Of a DNA stretch of 64,000 nucleotides, positions 35,508 to 45,800 are shown in pieces. A program made the translations under genes and the position numbers. Positions within the stretch are counted from its first letter, which is position 1; each line of letters begins with the position of its first letter. The notes beneath the pieces are model-generated. The model did not search any database and was not told the DNA's origin. It saw nothing but the letters and a program-made list of their open reading frames with translations. The stretch is taken from contig JBBBWG010008446.1 of NCBI GenBank assembly GCA_037176905.1, positions 1 to 64,000 of the forward strand, given 5' to 3'. This stretch comes from Azolla pinnata (lineage: Eukaryota > Streptophyta > Polypodiopsida > Salviniales > Salviniaceae).

Positions 35508-36771
35508 GACCATGGTTTTTGATCTTTACTTACTTCCTCCTTTTAGGGAAGCTGTATCTGCTTACCCGGATGTACATGAATGAGCTCTACTAAACAACAC
35601 ATCATGTTACAAGAGAAAGCATGAAATCAAGGGTGTATAGTGAAAGATTGGTTTGCGAACCTCAGTCCGATACCTTTTAAAGAGCCATGGCACGGCTGAT
35701 CATCTTTGGCCCTGTGAACCTAGGCTATACAAATTTCAAAGTGGTTTAATGCATCGTCATGCTAATTGATGAAAGCAGTCTTTTGGTTACAACCAGCCAA
35801 ATCATGTCAAGTATGAGTTGACTGTGGAAGGATCATAATCCTAATTCCATTTGAGTACCCTGCATTGATTCAGTCATACTCCTTGTTCTGAACAAACGGT
35901 TTATTTTTTGTGTGCATGGAACCACTGGAATCAGACATGAAATTTTTTTTCATTTCTATCCTCAGGCAGCTTCAACATATCTTCAGACACTCTGATCCAT
36001 CTCACAGCTTTGCCATGCATCTTGAGGGAATGGGAAGGAAGAGGGAGAAGCGTTGAGAGCTTCAAGGTCATCCATGGATGCGGTTGTGCGTGAGCTTTAT
36101 TAAGCCTTCCTTAAAGCCAAGGGAACAACTCACTAGGGTATAATTGAACTGTCATCGATTCAAGTTGGGTGCCAACTTCACCATTGAGATGTTTAATATA
36201 CTGATCTAACCACAATACTGACATATACACCAAGATAAGCAACCACCCCTGGATGAATCGCTGTTCCATGAATTTCGAACATAAACAAAGGAATACGTTG
36301 AGTTGAAAAACTACCAAATGTATCAAATGAACTTTTGGGCAGTCCAATAAATAACCATTCCATGAATTTTGAACATAATCGACCGAGGCATTGATCGAAG
36401 AGTCAAAAAAGTACCATAGTACCACGAGAAGCTTTTTGAACAATCCCATTACCAATTTTGCATCAACAAGCATTTCCATGGAATTTGAACAGTATTCATA
36501 TGTATCAATTTATCTTTTCATGGGTTTTGAAATAAACAACACCCAATATCACAGAATTGGAGCATCAGTGAAGTATCAAACGAATGATTTGAACAGCCCC
36601 ATAATTTACGTGACCATTATATGGAAGCGAAACAGACAAGATACCTTTTGAGCAACCATAGACAAAGGCAACATAGACCAATTGTATGAAATAATTATTT
36701 CTTTGGATGTTTCAATGCTTTATACTAACTAAGTTACACATTGGTAATAGAGGCAGCAGCATATGAGATCC
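35508..36771. other. Intergenic, between convergent PPR and MRPS33 genes
   Basis: About 1.26 kb holding both 3' ends. At 36255-36500 the block CATTCCATGAATTTYGAACA recurs three times at irregular spacing, suggesting an old tandem repeat. No supported ORF. Confidence 0.75.
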
Positions 36772-38523
36772 TCATTTACGCTTCGATGCACGTTTACCCT
36801 GCCCCTTCTTTGGTGGAGCTTTACCTTGCCTGCGCATTCTCTCAAGTCTATCAAGTCTCCTGCAAAACATAAAAAAGCCCACCAGTCATAAGCACTACTA
36901 CATCCTCCCATTACCCACATTTAGAACGAGGTGAAAATATGGGAAGGTTTAATAACCATGTTTTTTCAGCTGTTACCTAAAGATAGACAACAATGGAGTA
37001 AACAATGCATCTTAAAACCATTGATGCCCATATAGGAGATAAACAGCCCACAATGTAATCAAGTAATGCACTGAGAATCGATCAAAGATACAACGCAGCA
37101 CTACACTCTTCAAAAATGGATGCTGCACAAGAGGAGCTAAAGCGCCAGGCTACTTCATATTACAATTTCACATTCACACATGCTCCAAGGAAGAACAAAA
37201 AGTGAAAGATATTGGAAATATTTCCAAGGACAACATACCCTAGAAATAGAGATGCAATACTTCCTGATTTGTATTCCATCATAAAGTTTAAAGTTTGGAA
37301 CAACTGAGAAAAAATTCGTAACTCAGGTTGGAACATTAGGATTAAAGCTTATATTTTTCTATCGAAGTTCACATCAATTTTGGAGAAGACGACTTCACTA
37401 CATTAATAGTCAAGGAAGGCAAAGCCCATCATGCAGCTCTAGAAGTTCATCTACATATATTACCAGTATATGTCTGATATGGGCATGATGGTAAGCACAA
37501 GAAGTACGTCTTCATCAACTTAGAACTTCATGACTCTGATAAAATGAACATAATCATAGGACAGGAAGTGGAACTCAATGAAGGTCCATGTATCTTATAT
37601 CGTGAAAGGTCTCGGAATTCATAAGCCTTATGCAGAGATGACTAGATGAAGATCAAACTGAGGCTAATGATTATAATCAACGAGCAACTGCTCAACATCC
37701 AAGATCCGTCACAAGGCCAAAACAGATCAACGAGGTCAACAGAGTGCAAACATGTGGGCCATAAAATTCTAAATCTTGTTGATGATAATGCGCAAAAACC
37801 AAGAGAAACTTGGCATATATCAAAAGGAAACTTCTGAATCCCATTAGTTAATCTACGCCCACGTCCATGATTTCTAGCTCTATTGAACCGCCCAGACATA
37901 ACCAATTCTATCTCATGTATGAGCAGCCCAGGATTCAGTCACTGCCCCTATTGAATGCCCAGAATATGTAGATTTGCTATGTAATTGGGGACTCCTTTCA
38001 CGACCTTTTAATCCTGATTCTCTACCTTTATACACTCCTCAAAAAAAACATTCTTTGTGTCTCCTGATGTCTCCAATGTCCCCAAAGGAAAGGAGAAAGG
38101 GTGTGTGTGTGTGTGTGTGTGTGTCCGTGCAGATTCTCTTCCATCGCCCTCGAGGAGGTTCAGGAAGGGCAGAAAAGAAACAATGATGATGATGATGATG
38201 ATGATAGAAACAACAACAACGATGACAGTGATGACGACACTGAAGAGTGGAACCGATCGAAGCAGAGGAGAAGGGGAGTCGATCACGTACTCTTCTTCTC
38301 CGGGCGTGAAGCCGGGGAACTTGTTGGCGACGGACTGAGGGTACCACTCCAACACCTTCCCGCCGATGACCTTGCGGCGGAGGATCTTGCGGCCGGAGCG
38401 CTGGCCGTCCCCGCCGCCGACGGCGTGCCCGAAGATGCGAGCGGAGGCCTCGGCGACGCCACGCAGGGCGGCGGCCTTCAGCACCTCTGCGAGCGACGAT
38501 GGCAGCTTCGCAGGCGAGCCCAT
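36772..38523 (-). CDS. MRPS33: Mitochondrial small-subunit ribosomal protein mS33 (MRPS33)
   Basis: Small protein of the mitochondrial ribosome small subunit. Exon 1 is 38523-38291, ending in a GTACGT donor, and exon 2 is 36859-36772. Together they encode 106 aa, close to the usual about 100. Family features: an ARIFGH block (about 29-34), GRKILRRKVIGGKVLEWYP (about 44-62) and the basic C-terminus RLDRLERMRRQGKAPPKKG followed by QGKRASKRK and stop, matching plant mS33 as I remember it. I chose the ATG at 38523 to fit family length. In-frame ATGs at 38589 and 38646 would add Glu/Gly-rich residues of no known function. Exon 1 is GC-rich, unlike its surroundings. The intron (about 1.4 kb) contains a GT microsatellite, and a telomere-like satellite starts about 110 bases upstream of the ATG. 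Confidence 0.9.
38101..38123. repeat. (GT)n microsatellite in the MRPS33 intron
   Basis: About 11 GT units, followed at 38183-38205 by an ATG/GAT trinucleotide run. Confidence 0.9.
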
Positions 38524-38631
38524 CTCCCCCCCTTCCTCTGCTTCTCCTCCTCCACAGTCTCTCCCCTGTTTCTCCTCTGCTTCTACCATGTACAGTTTTC
38601 CCTTCTCTGTGTTTCTCTCTTCATTGCGCTC

Positions 38632-39800
38632 TAAGAACAAAACCATTCCACCATGTTTAAGTGCTCTAGGGTTAGGGTTTGGGATTTGAGATTTAGGGTT
38701 TATGATTTTAAGTGTTTAGGGTTTAGGACAAAAACCATTCCACCATGTTTAAGTGCTTTAGGGTTAGGGTTTGGGATTTGAGATTTAGGGTTTAGGACAA
38801 AAACCATTCCACGATGTTTAAGTGCTTTAGGGTTTGGGTTTGGGATTTGAGATTTAGGGTTTATGATTTTAAATGTTTAGGGTTTAGGACAAAAACCACT
38901 CCACCATGTTTAAGTGCTTTAGGGTTAGGGTTTGGGATTTGAGATTTAGGGTTTATGATTTGATTTAAGTGTTTAGGGTTTAGGACAAAAACCACTCCAC
39001 CATGTTTAAGTGCTTTAGGGTTAGGGTTTGGGATTTGAGATTTAGGGTTTATTATTTGATTTGAGTGTTTAGGGTTGAGATTTAGGGTTTAGGACAAAAA
39101 CCATTCCACCATGTTTAAGTGCTTTAGGGTTAGGGTTTGGGATTTGAGATTTAGGGTTTATGATTTTAAGTGTTTAGGGTTGAGATTTAGGGTTTATGAT
39201 TTAAGTGTTTAGGGTTTAGGACAAAAACCATTCCACCATGTTTAAGTGCTTTAGGCTTAGGGTTTGGGATTTGAGATTTAGGGTTTTATGATTTTAAGTG
39301 TTTAGGGTTTAGGATTTCGGTTTTAGGGTTCAGGGTTTTGGGTTTTGGGATTTCCATGCATTGCTTGATCAGCTCGATTTCGATTCTATCTGCATATGTC
39401 TCTGTTGCACCATGTTTTACAACATTTGAGCCCATGACAAAACCATTCGCCCATGTTTAATTAAGCGCTTTAGAGTTTAGGGTTTGGGATCTGAGATTTA
39501 GGGTTTGGGATTTCAGTTTTAGGGTTTAGTGTTTAGGGTTTAGGCTTTAGGCTTTAGGATTTAGGCTTTTGGGATTTCCATGCATTGCTTGATCGGCTCG
39601 ACTTCGATTCTATTTGTATATGTCTCTCTTGCACTGCGTTCTCCGACATTTGGGCCCATGACAAAACCATTCGCCCATGTTTAAGCGTTTTAGGGTTTAT
39701 GGTTTGGGATTTGAGATTTAGGGTTTTATGATTCAAGGGCTCAGGGTTTAGGAATTCGGTTTCTGGGTTGTATGATTTCCAATGCATTGCTTGATCGGCT
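38632..39800. repeat. Telomere-like satellite array upstream of MRPS33
   Basis: At least seven copies of a unit built from ACAAAAACCATTCCACCATG, TTTAAGTGCTTTAGGGTT, GGGATTTGAGATTTAGGGTT and variable TTTAGGG subrepeats (anchors near 38640, 38725, 38794, 38886, 38982, 39091 and 39218). Beyond about 39349 a longer unit of about 200-229 bp takes over, marked by TTTCCATGCATTGCTTGATC (39349, 39578, 39776) and CCCATGACAAAACCATTCGC (about 39430, 39653). The near end lies about 110 bases from the MRPS33 ATG. Confidence 0.9.
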
Positions 39801-41004
39801 CGCTTTCAATTTCTATCTATATATGTCTCTCTGCACCGTGTTCTGCAACGATATTGAAGCGCTTAGGGTTTATTGCCATGTGTAACTTCTAACTAGTAAA
39901 TAGCCATGTGTAACTGCTAGTAAAGCACGGAAGCGTATCTTCTTTATCCATATTATAATCGAACTGGGGCTGATACGAGATGCTCAGTTGACTATTGATT
40001 GTTCGCGTCGAGTGAGCTCGTATAATTATCAATTGTGTCGCAAATGATACAAATATACAGAGAGAGTAATAGAGTGAAACGATTAAGTTAAGTGTATTGC
40101 TGATGATGAATCTTAGTTATCGGAAGAAAGAACGAAACAATTAGGTTAACTAAGAGTACTCGACCATACCAACTATCCTTCGCACAAAAGATTGAATACA
40201 AGTATACAAATATGATTTGTATCTTTATCTTGTATTGTACTTTGGAAGTTGAATAGATGGATCCTGATCACGATAACCTCGTCTTGCTTATAGAATCTTT
40301 ATAATGTCCCGCGATGTCGTATACTTGAAGGGCTTCCTTTACGTAGGTCAACTAGTTAGGTTCAAAATCACCACATCTTTACATGTGTCGCGTAATTGTG
40401 TATAGGTTAGTCCCCAACCTTAAAATAATTGGTTCCTTACCCGTCTGATATGTAACCATTCAAAAGGTTATTATCGGATTGAGACAAATTCATATGGTCA
40501 GTATAAAAAGTGTGAATGCACCTAGTGGCCAGGGAGCCTTAGAAGTCTGACCTATATAACGAGGACTAGCTATCTTGTTTCATTACAACATCTTGAAATG
40601 TTATGAAAACTCTATTAGTGAGGCTAGGCTCTCTGTAATCAGATTTGTACCTATCAACTTCCGAGGTATAGCGCAAGGTAATAATCCGAGGTATAAGACA
40701 TGGACGGTACCCCAGATTCGTCTCCGAGCTTTTGCTGAAGGCGTGGTGGTTATCACCTCTTATCCATTCTCTTCTCTCTAATCTTCTCTCCAATATTGCT
40801 TATCATCAGCAGCAGATCTGCAACAAAGACCATGAGATGGCAGCGATAAAATCGCACGAGTAGCTCGAAAGGATTCACAGCCAAAACAGGCCGCTCAGGT
40901 GGGATTCTTTTCCCTGCCGTTTTCCTTTTCTTTTCTCGACGGCGTCGTACACGATACAAAGAAGTCGAAACCGCCGGCGATCAACGAAACGAAAACATCG
41001 CTCG

Positions 41005-41240
41005 ATCGGATTCGCAAGCTAACAACAAGCATCGAAACATCGAAACATCGTCGCGACACACATCGAAACGTCGTAGCGATTTCGACGCGATCGACACGAT
41101 GATGTTACCGATGTTTTGCCCCGAACTGATTCGCAGGCTATAACAACAAGCATCGAAACGATCGAACGATCGAAGCATCGTCGTGAAACACATCGAAACA
41201 TCGACGCGATCCCGACGCGATCGGCGCGATGATGTTACGG
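41005..41240. repeat. CGAT-rich tandem duplication of about 120 bp
   Basis: Two copies share GATTCGCARGCTA, ACAACAAGCATCGAAAC, CACATCGAAAC, GACGCGATC and CGATGATGTTAC blocks in the same order. The second copy is more diverged. It lies upstream of the probable spatacsin leader exon. Confidence 0.85.
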
Positions 41241-41283
41241 ACTTATCCCTAATTAGAAAAGATAGGCAATCCATTTCTTCTTG

Positions 41284-41312
41284 CAGCCGGTGGGAATCGA
41301 ACCCGCGACCTC
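41284..41312 (-). other. tRNA-like T-arm / Pol III B-box motif
   Basis: The - strand reads GCGGGTTCGATTCCCACC, a full match to the B-box consensus GGTTCGANTCC, followed by an acceptor-like stretch. No matching D-arm, anticodon arm or 5' acceptor strand lies upstream, so this is a tRNA 3' fragment or SINE relic, not a gene. Confidence 0.45.
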
Positions 41313-41409
41313 TCTCTCGCCTTCTCTCTCCTCTTCAACACAACGTGGCACAATTAAATTGTTCTTCAGTTTTTTCTTTGTTTATATCTACTGCAGAACA
41401 CACGACACA

Positions 41410-41470
41410 GCGCCGCGCCATCGCCATCGCCATCGCCATCGCCGTCGCCATCGCCATCGCCGATCGCTTC
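41410..41470. repeat. (GCCATC)n hexanucleotide repeat
   Basis: GCCATC units with one GCCGTC variant lie in the GC-rich probable leader of the spatacsin gene. The frames they open on both strands (Ala-Ile or Gly-Asp repeats) are not genes. Confidence 0.85.
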
Positions 41471-41633
41471 CTTCGCCATCGCCGATCGCTTCCCTCCAGC
41501 CTTCCTTCTCCCCCCCCCCCCACCCCGTCTCCTCCCGTGCTCTCCTCGTCTCGCCCGCGCGGCCACCTCCTCTTCTGCAATTGGACCGAATCCGCTCCAT
41601 CTTCGTCGCGCTTCTCCTCCTCCTCCTTCCCAG

Positions 41634-42750
41634 GTTAGCTCTCGCATCCGTTTCATTCACCTTTGTTTCGTTTCTTTCCCCCGTTTCTGCATCGCGAAGA
41701 ATAACTGGACTAGGACGAAAAAGCAGATTGTTTTCCCCCCCGCTAGTTCTTTTGCTTGTTTTATCAGTTTCCCGTATCGTACCTGCCATTTATCCATTGA
41801 AGAGAGAGAGAGAGAGAGACAAACAATCGGAGGCATTCAGAGGAAAATTCTGCTTGAAATTTATAGAAACCTCATCTAAAGCGACTCTGTGTGATCAATT
41901 CAGTAGACGTTCGACCATAAATCTCCCATTTTTCGTTGGTCAACTGTTGCCGTTTTCCTCCATTTCTTGCTGCTTTTGGAACCGTGGTTTATTTATCCAT
42001 CTATGGAATGACAAAAAAAAGAGCTAGGTCTGATCGATGCATTGGACATTTAAACGTAACTGTCGCATTTTGCTTCATCCATCATTTTATATATAGGAGG
42101 CATTCAGGAAAAACTTCTGCTCGCAATTTATAGAAACCTCATATAAAGAGAACTTATCTGATCAATTCAGTAGACGTTCCAGCATAAATTTCCCATTTTT
42201 CTTCGGCCAAGAGTTGTCATTTTATTATTCCTGCCGCTTTTGGAACTGTAGTTTATATGTCCCCCTATGGAATGACAAAAAAAAAAGAACTTGTTCTGAT
42301 TGATGCATTGGGTACTTTAATGTAACTATCACATTTGCTTCATCCATCAACTTATCTCTTTTGTCATCTATGTTACGTGCTTCATATCAGCCATGGATGC
42401 AGTCGTAAGACAGTGAAAGATTTGCCGCTCAAAACATTTCATTCAGTTTCTACAAATTCTTTTCTCCGGGGCTTCGTACTTGGTCAAGTTTGTGAAATGA
42501 CCTAAAGGTCAGTACTCAAGCTTTTCCATCAACGATTATGTAAACTCTCTATTTTCCGATTCTTAATGTCTTTCAATATTCTTCTTTCCTCAGCAAAATT
42601 GTCCATATCATCTTCTCCTCTGTCATCCATATACCAAGTTATGTTTTTTAAGTAGTCCATTTGATATTTGCTTTAGAATTTTAATATTTAGTTTTTTCTT
42701 TCCGATTTCAATTGTTAACTTCTCACTCTTCTTTCCGACTGGGATAACAG
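41634..42750 (+). other. Probable 5' UTR intron of the spatacsin gene
   Basis: A donor CCCAG|GTTAGC at 41634 after a GC-rich CT-rich tract and an acceptor GGGATAACAG ending at 42750 would leave a 55-base leader before the ATG at 42806. Inferred from splice consensus and composition change only. Confidence 0.5.
41833..42355. repeat. 267-bp tandem duplication in the spatacsin leader intron
   Basis: Copy 1 starts at 41833 and copy 2 at 42100. They share GCATTCAG, TTTATAGAAACCTCAT, GATCAATTCAGTAGACGTTC, CTATGGAATGACAAAAAAAA and TTGCTTCATCCATCA in the same order, with many substitutions and small indels between copies. Confidence 0.9.
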
Positions 42751-42805
42751 CTCATGTGTAGTAGGGTTATCAAAGGAGGAGATTAGAGTCTTTGTCGTCT
42801 GCCAA

Positions 42806-45800
42806 ATGGATGATGGTAGATGCGATGAAGCTCACGATATCAGAGTTGTGCGATTGCGTAGCTGGAGCAGAGGTTCTTTACCAGCTTCACACATCAAAGA
42901 AGCATTTTTGTCACCATGCAGGGACAAGATTTTACTGCAAGCTGAAAAAGATGAGGTTGTTGTCGTTTCTTTGCATTCAACAGAAGATCCATCGGAAGAG
43001 AAAACATACAAACCACCTAGTGCGGTTAGACACTCTATGTCACGTGTATTCAATCTGCAAAACATTCCGGATCCTCCTTTCCCTGGAAGATTCGAGAGAC
43101 CTTCTGAGGTTTCTACTTGTAGAGATTCCTCGTGTATTCCAGTTCAGGACCTAGCAATGCCATTGGCGAATTTCCCTTCGATTTTAAATACTATTTCGTG
43201 CTGTTGGGGCGCGATAGGGGAGGGGTACAGTGCTGACAAACAAGTTGGTGGATTCAAACAACTGCTCTTTATAGTGGGGAAGCATGGGCTTTTTATACAT
43301 GGACTCCCAAAAACCAGGGTAAAACTTGATCAAACGTTTAAAGATCAGACAAGAGGGGGCAAAGTAAAGGCTCCTTCAGGAAGATGGATTAACTGGAGTG
43401 TTGATAGCTGCAATCCAACCAGTGATGTATGCAACAGAGATCCATTTTTGAATTATGAAATACCTCCAGAAATGCAGTCAAAGAATTTCATTACATTTTT
43501 AGTGGATTCACAAGTTCAGAAGAAAGCAGATGTTGCAAATTTAATGTTTGTAGGTGGAAAGAATCAGCTATGTGCTGGCAATATACTTTCATATGGTATC
43601 CAGTATCACTCTACTTCCTTCTCTAGATTGATTGAATACTTTCAGGGACATCTGTGCAGAAGTGGAGAAAATGCTAGTGATGCATTGGGAGATTTGAACA
43701 ATCTGGTAATAGGAAAGGTATTTTCAGGATCATCTTTTGATTCAATTGGTATGGTGTTTCATATGACAGATAACAGTGCTCTAGATTTTGCAGAAGGAAA
43801 TATAAGGCACAATGAAAGTTGTAGCTTCTTTATTTCGATTTGTAAAGTGCTAAGCTCAGGTTTGGAATGGTTTTCTGTTATCAATCCTAACAAAGCTTCA
43901 ACACAAAGTACAAGATCACAGTGGCCAACATTTTCTATTGCTGGATCTTATTTGTTTGGGCTGCACGAGAATGGACATATTTGTGTATGGTCAATAGTTG
44001 ATGGAACCACTGTCTTCAATATTGATGTATTACAGCATTATGATTTGCATGATGCTAGCCTGAGGAGCTTCTTGAAGCAGGAACTTCATGAGGGTGGGAT
44101 GACTAAATTGCAAGAAGAGAGTTTGTCAGGGCAACATTACGGCAGAAATTTTCGACATATGGATGTGGCGCCAGATTCTTCTGTAATTGCTGTTACTGAT
44201 TCATTGTCAATTATGTATGTCTTATCAGTAGGACAGTACTTTTCACATGGTTTAGCTCAGAAAAGCTCAGAAACCAGACATTCTCCGTCAAATTCTTTGT
44301 GGAGTTCGGCAGTGGGCTCCACAGTGATCGGCTCTTTCACGCCTCAAAATGCATCCCGTAGAGGAGTGTTATTAGAATCTGGTTTTATCTCACTCCATCA
44401 ACCAAGTGGTTTCTCCTGTAAGTCTAACCTGATGAGGCTTGGATTCAGGCAGACTACCCTAATGCGTAGCCATCATCATCCATTGAGACAAGTTCTTTTG
44501 CCTATGGATCATTCAAACTCGAATTCGATTGTCTGCTTGAATCCATTTGGAGTAACAGAGGTGATAAAGCTGAAAAATGAGTCCCACAAGTGCACCATTT
44601 TCTTTAAGATGTTGCAGATATCAGGAGAAGCTTATGATGACAGAGTCTTGGAAACATGCACTCCTGGATATGTGCAGGTACGAATAGATTCCCAGAAAGA
44701 AAATAATATTTGTGCCTTCAGTTCACAAGGTTATGTATATTTTCTCCAAGAAGATGGTCTTCATGTGGTATTGCCGCCTATATCGGCTTCAAAATCTAAG
44801 CTGCCAGACAGTCTTGAAGGTCGGTGGTGGTTTACAGGTTCCAAGTTTGAATGTATGATAGATGGATATTCAGGTTTCAGAAAACCAAGAGCAATGTTGA
44901 AACAGTGGCAGATGGAATTATTAGATAAAGTTCTTATATACGATGGTCTGTTTGAAGCAGAATATTTTGCAGCAGAAAATGGTGAGTCTGTGATGTGTCA
45001 GCTGTTTGTACGGCTGTAATATTCTATTTTGTTGAAAAGTCACTGAGTAAACACATTATTCGGTTTTTGAACAATGAGACTGAAGGCAGAAAGGGTCTTT
45101 ATTACTCTAGATGTAGTGACTTGTGTAGAACAAATGGCCATTTATGTTGCCTACAACAGAGTCGGAGCACTCTGGAATGTCAATTTGTAAGAACATGGAA
45201 GTTTTCTCCAGTTGGAAAGTGTCTGATAAATTGGTTTTCTCCATGCCATACATTGAATCCAATGTAATGGTCAAAGAAATGGGCCAATGCAGCACACTGA
45301 AGCTTTAATACATGAAGTGAACTAGTGGGTTTGTAGACATTGTTCAATCCACTGCTCGGTTCTTAGGAAGGTAATAACGATGTTTTAGTGAAGGGGAAAA
45401 GTGAAACAGTGAGTTTTCCTCATTGCTTACAGCAGGGGACCTCAATGCCCCATATATACAATGCCAAAAACTGATTTATCCAGTTTTAGATACAAAGGGG
45501 AATTATGGATTGTTGTAATCTAGAGTTATGGCCGAGGGGGATAATGGAGCTAGTCATTATTTTATCCTTTGTACTTTGTTGTCACTCTCCTTGAAACAAG
45601 GATGGGCTTCTAAACTCTGTTGACTTCTATGTTTGTCAGAAGATGTGTTTATGAAATTTAATTCCAAGTAACAAGTTTTGATGATAAGGAGAGGAGATAA
45701 CAAAACTTACCCAAAAATCTTGAAATGCAGGTTGGTCTCAGCAGGTGGTGAGGTTAAGAAGATTGCAGTTGGTTCTTGATTATGCTCAGCTAGATGAAGT

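Larger units (their letters stand above)
38524..42805. other. Divergent promoter space between MRPS33 and the spatacsin gene
   Basis: About 4.3 kb. 38632-39800 is a telomere-like satellite. 39800-41000 is unique-looking AT-rich DNA in which I recognise nothing. 41005-41240 is a CGAT-rich tandem repeat. 41284-41312 is a tRNA-like T-arm motif. 41400-41640 is a probable non-coding first exon of the spatacsin gene. 41634-42750 is its leader intron, which carries a 267-bp duplication. Confidence 0.7.

Noticed and set aside
631-38523. Functional cluster of translation and organelle genes
   Set aside because: The genes are on mixed strands with separate promoters and unrelated neighbours (PLMT, spatacsin). 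Plant housekeeping genes of this kind are common enough for chance proximity.
40000-41000. Possible long-terminal-repeat-like fragment
   Set aside because: No terminal dinucleotides, primer-binding site or paired copy could be identified by eye, so no element is claimed.
41284-41355. tRNA gene on the - strand
   Set aside because: Only the T-arm half is present. No D-arm, anticodon stem or 5' acceptor partner can be folded.
41281-42027. 248-residue + strand open frame before the spatacsin gene
   Set aside because: His/Arg and Ser/Pro-rich translation of GCCATC and CT repeats. It crosses a good splice donor and has no family match.
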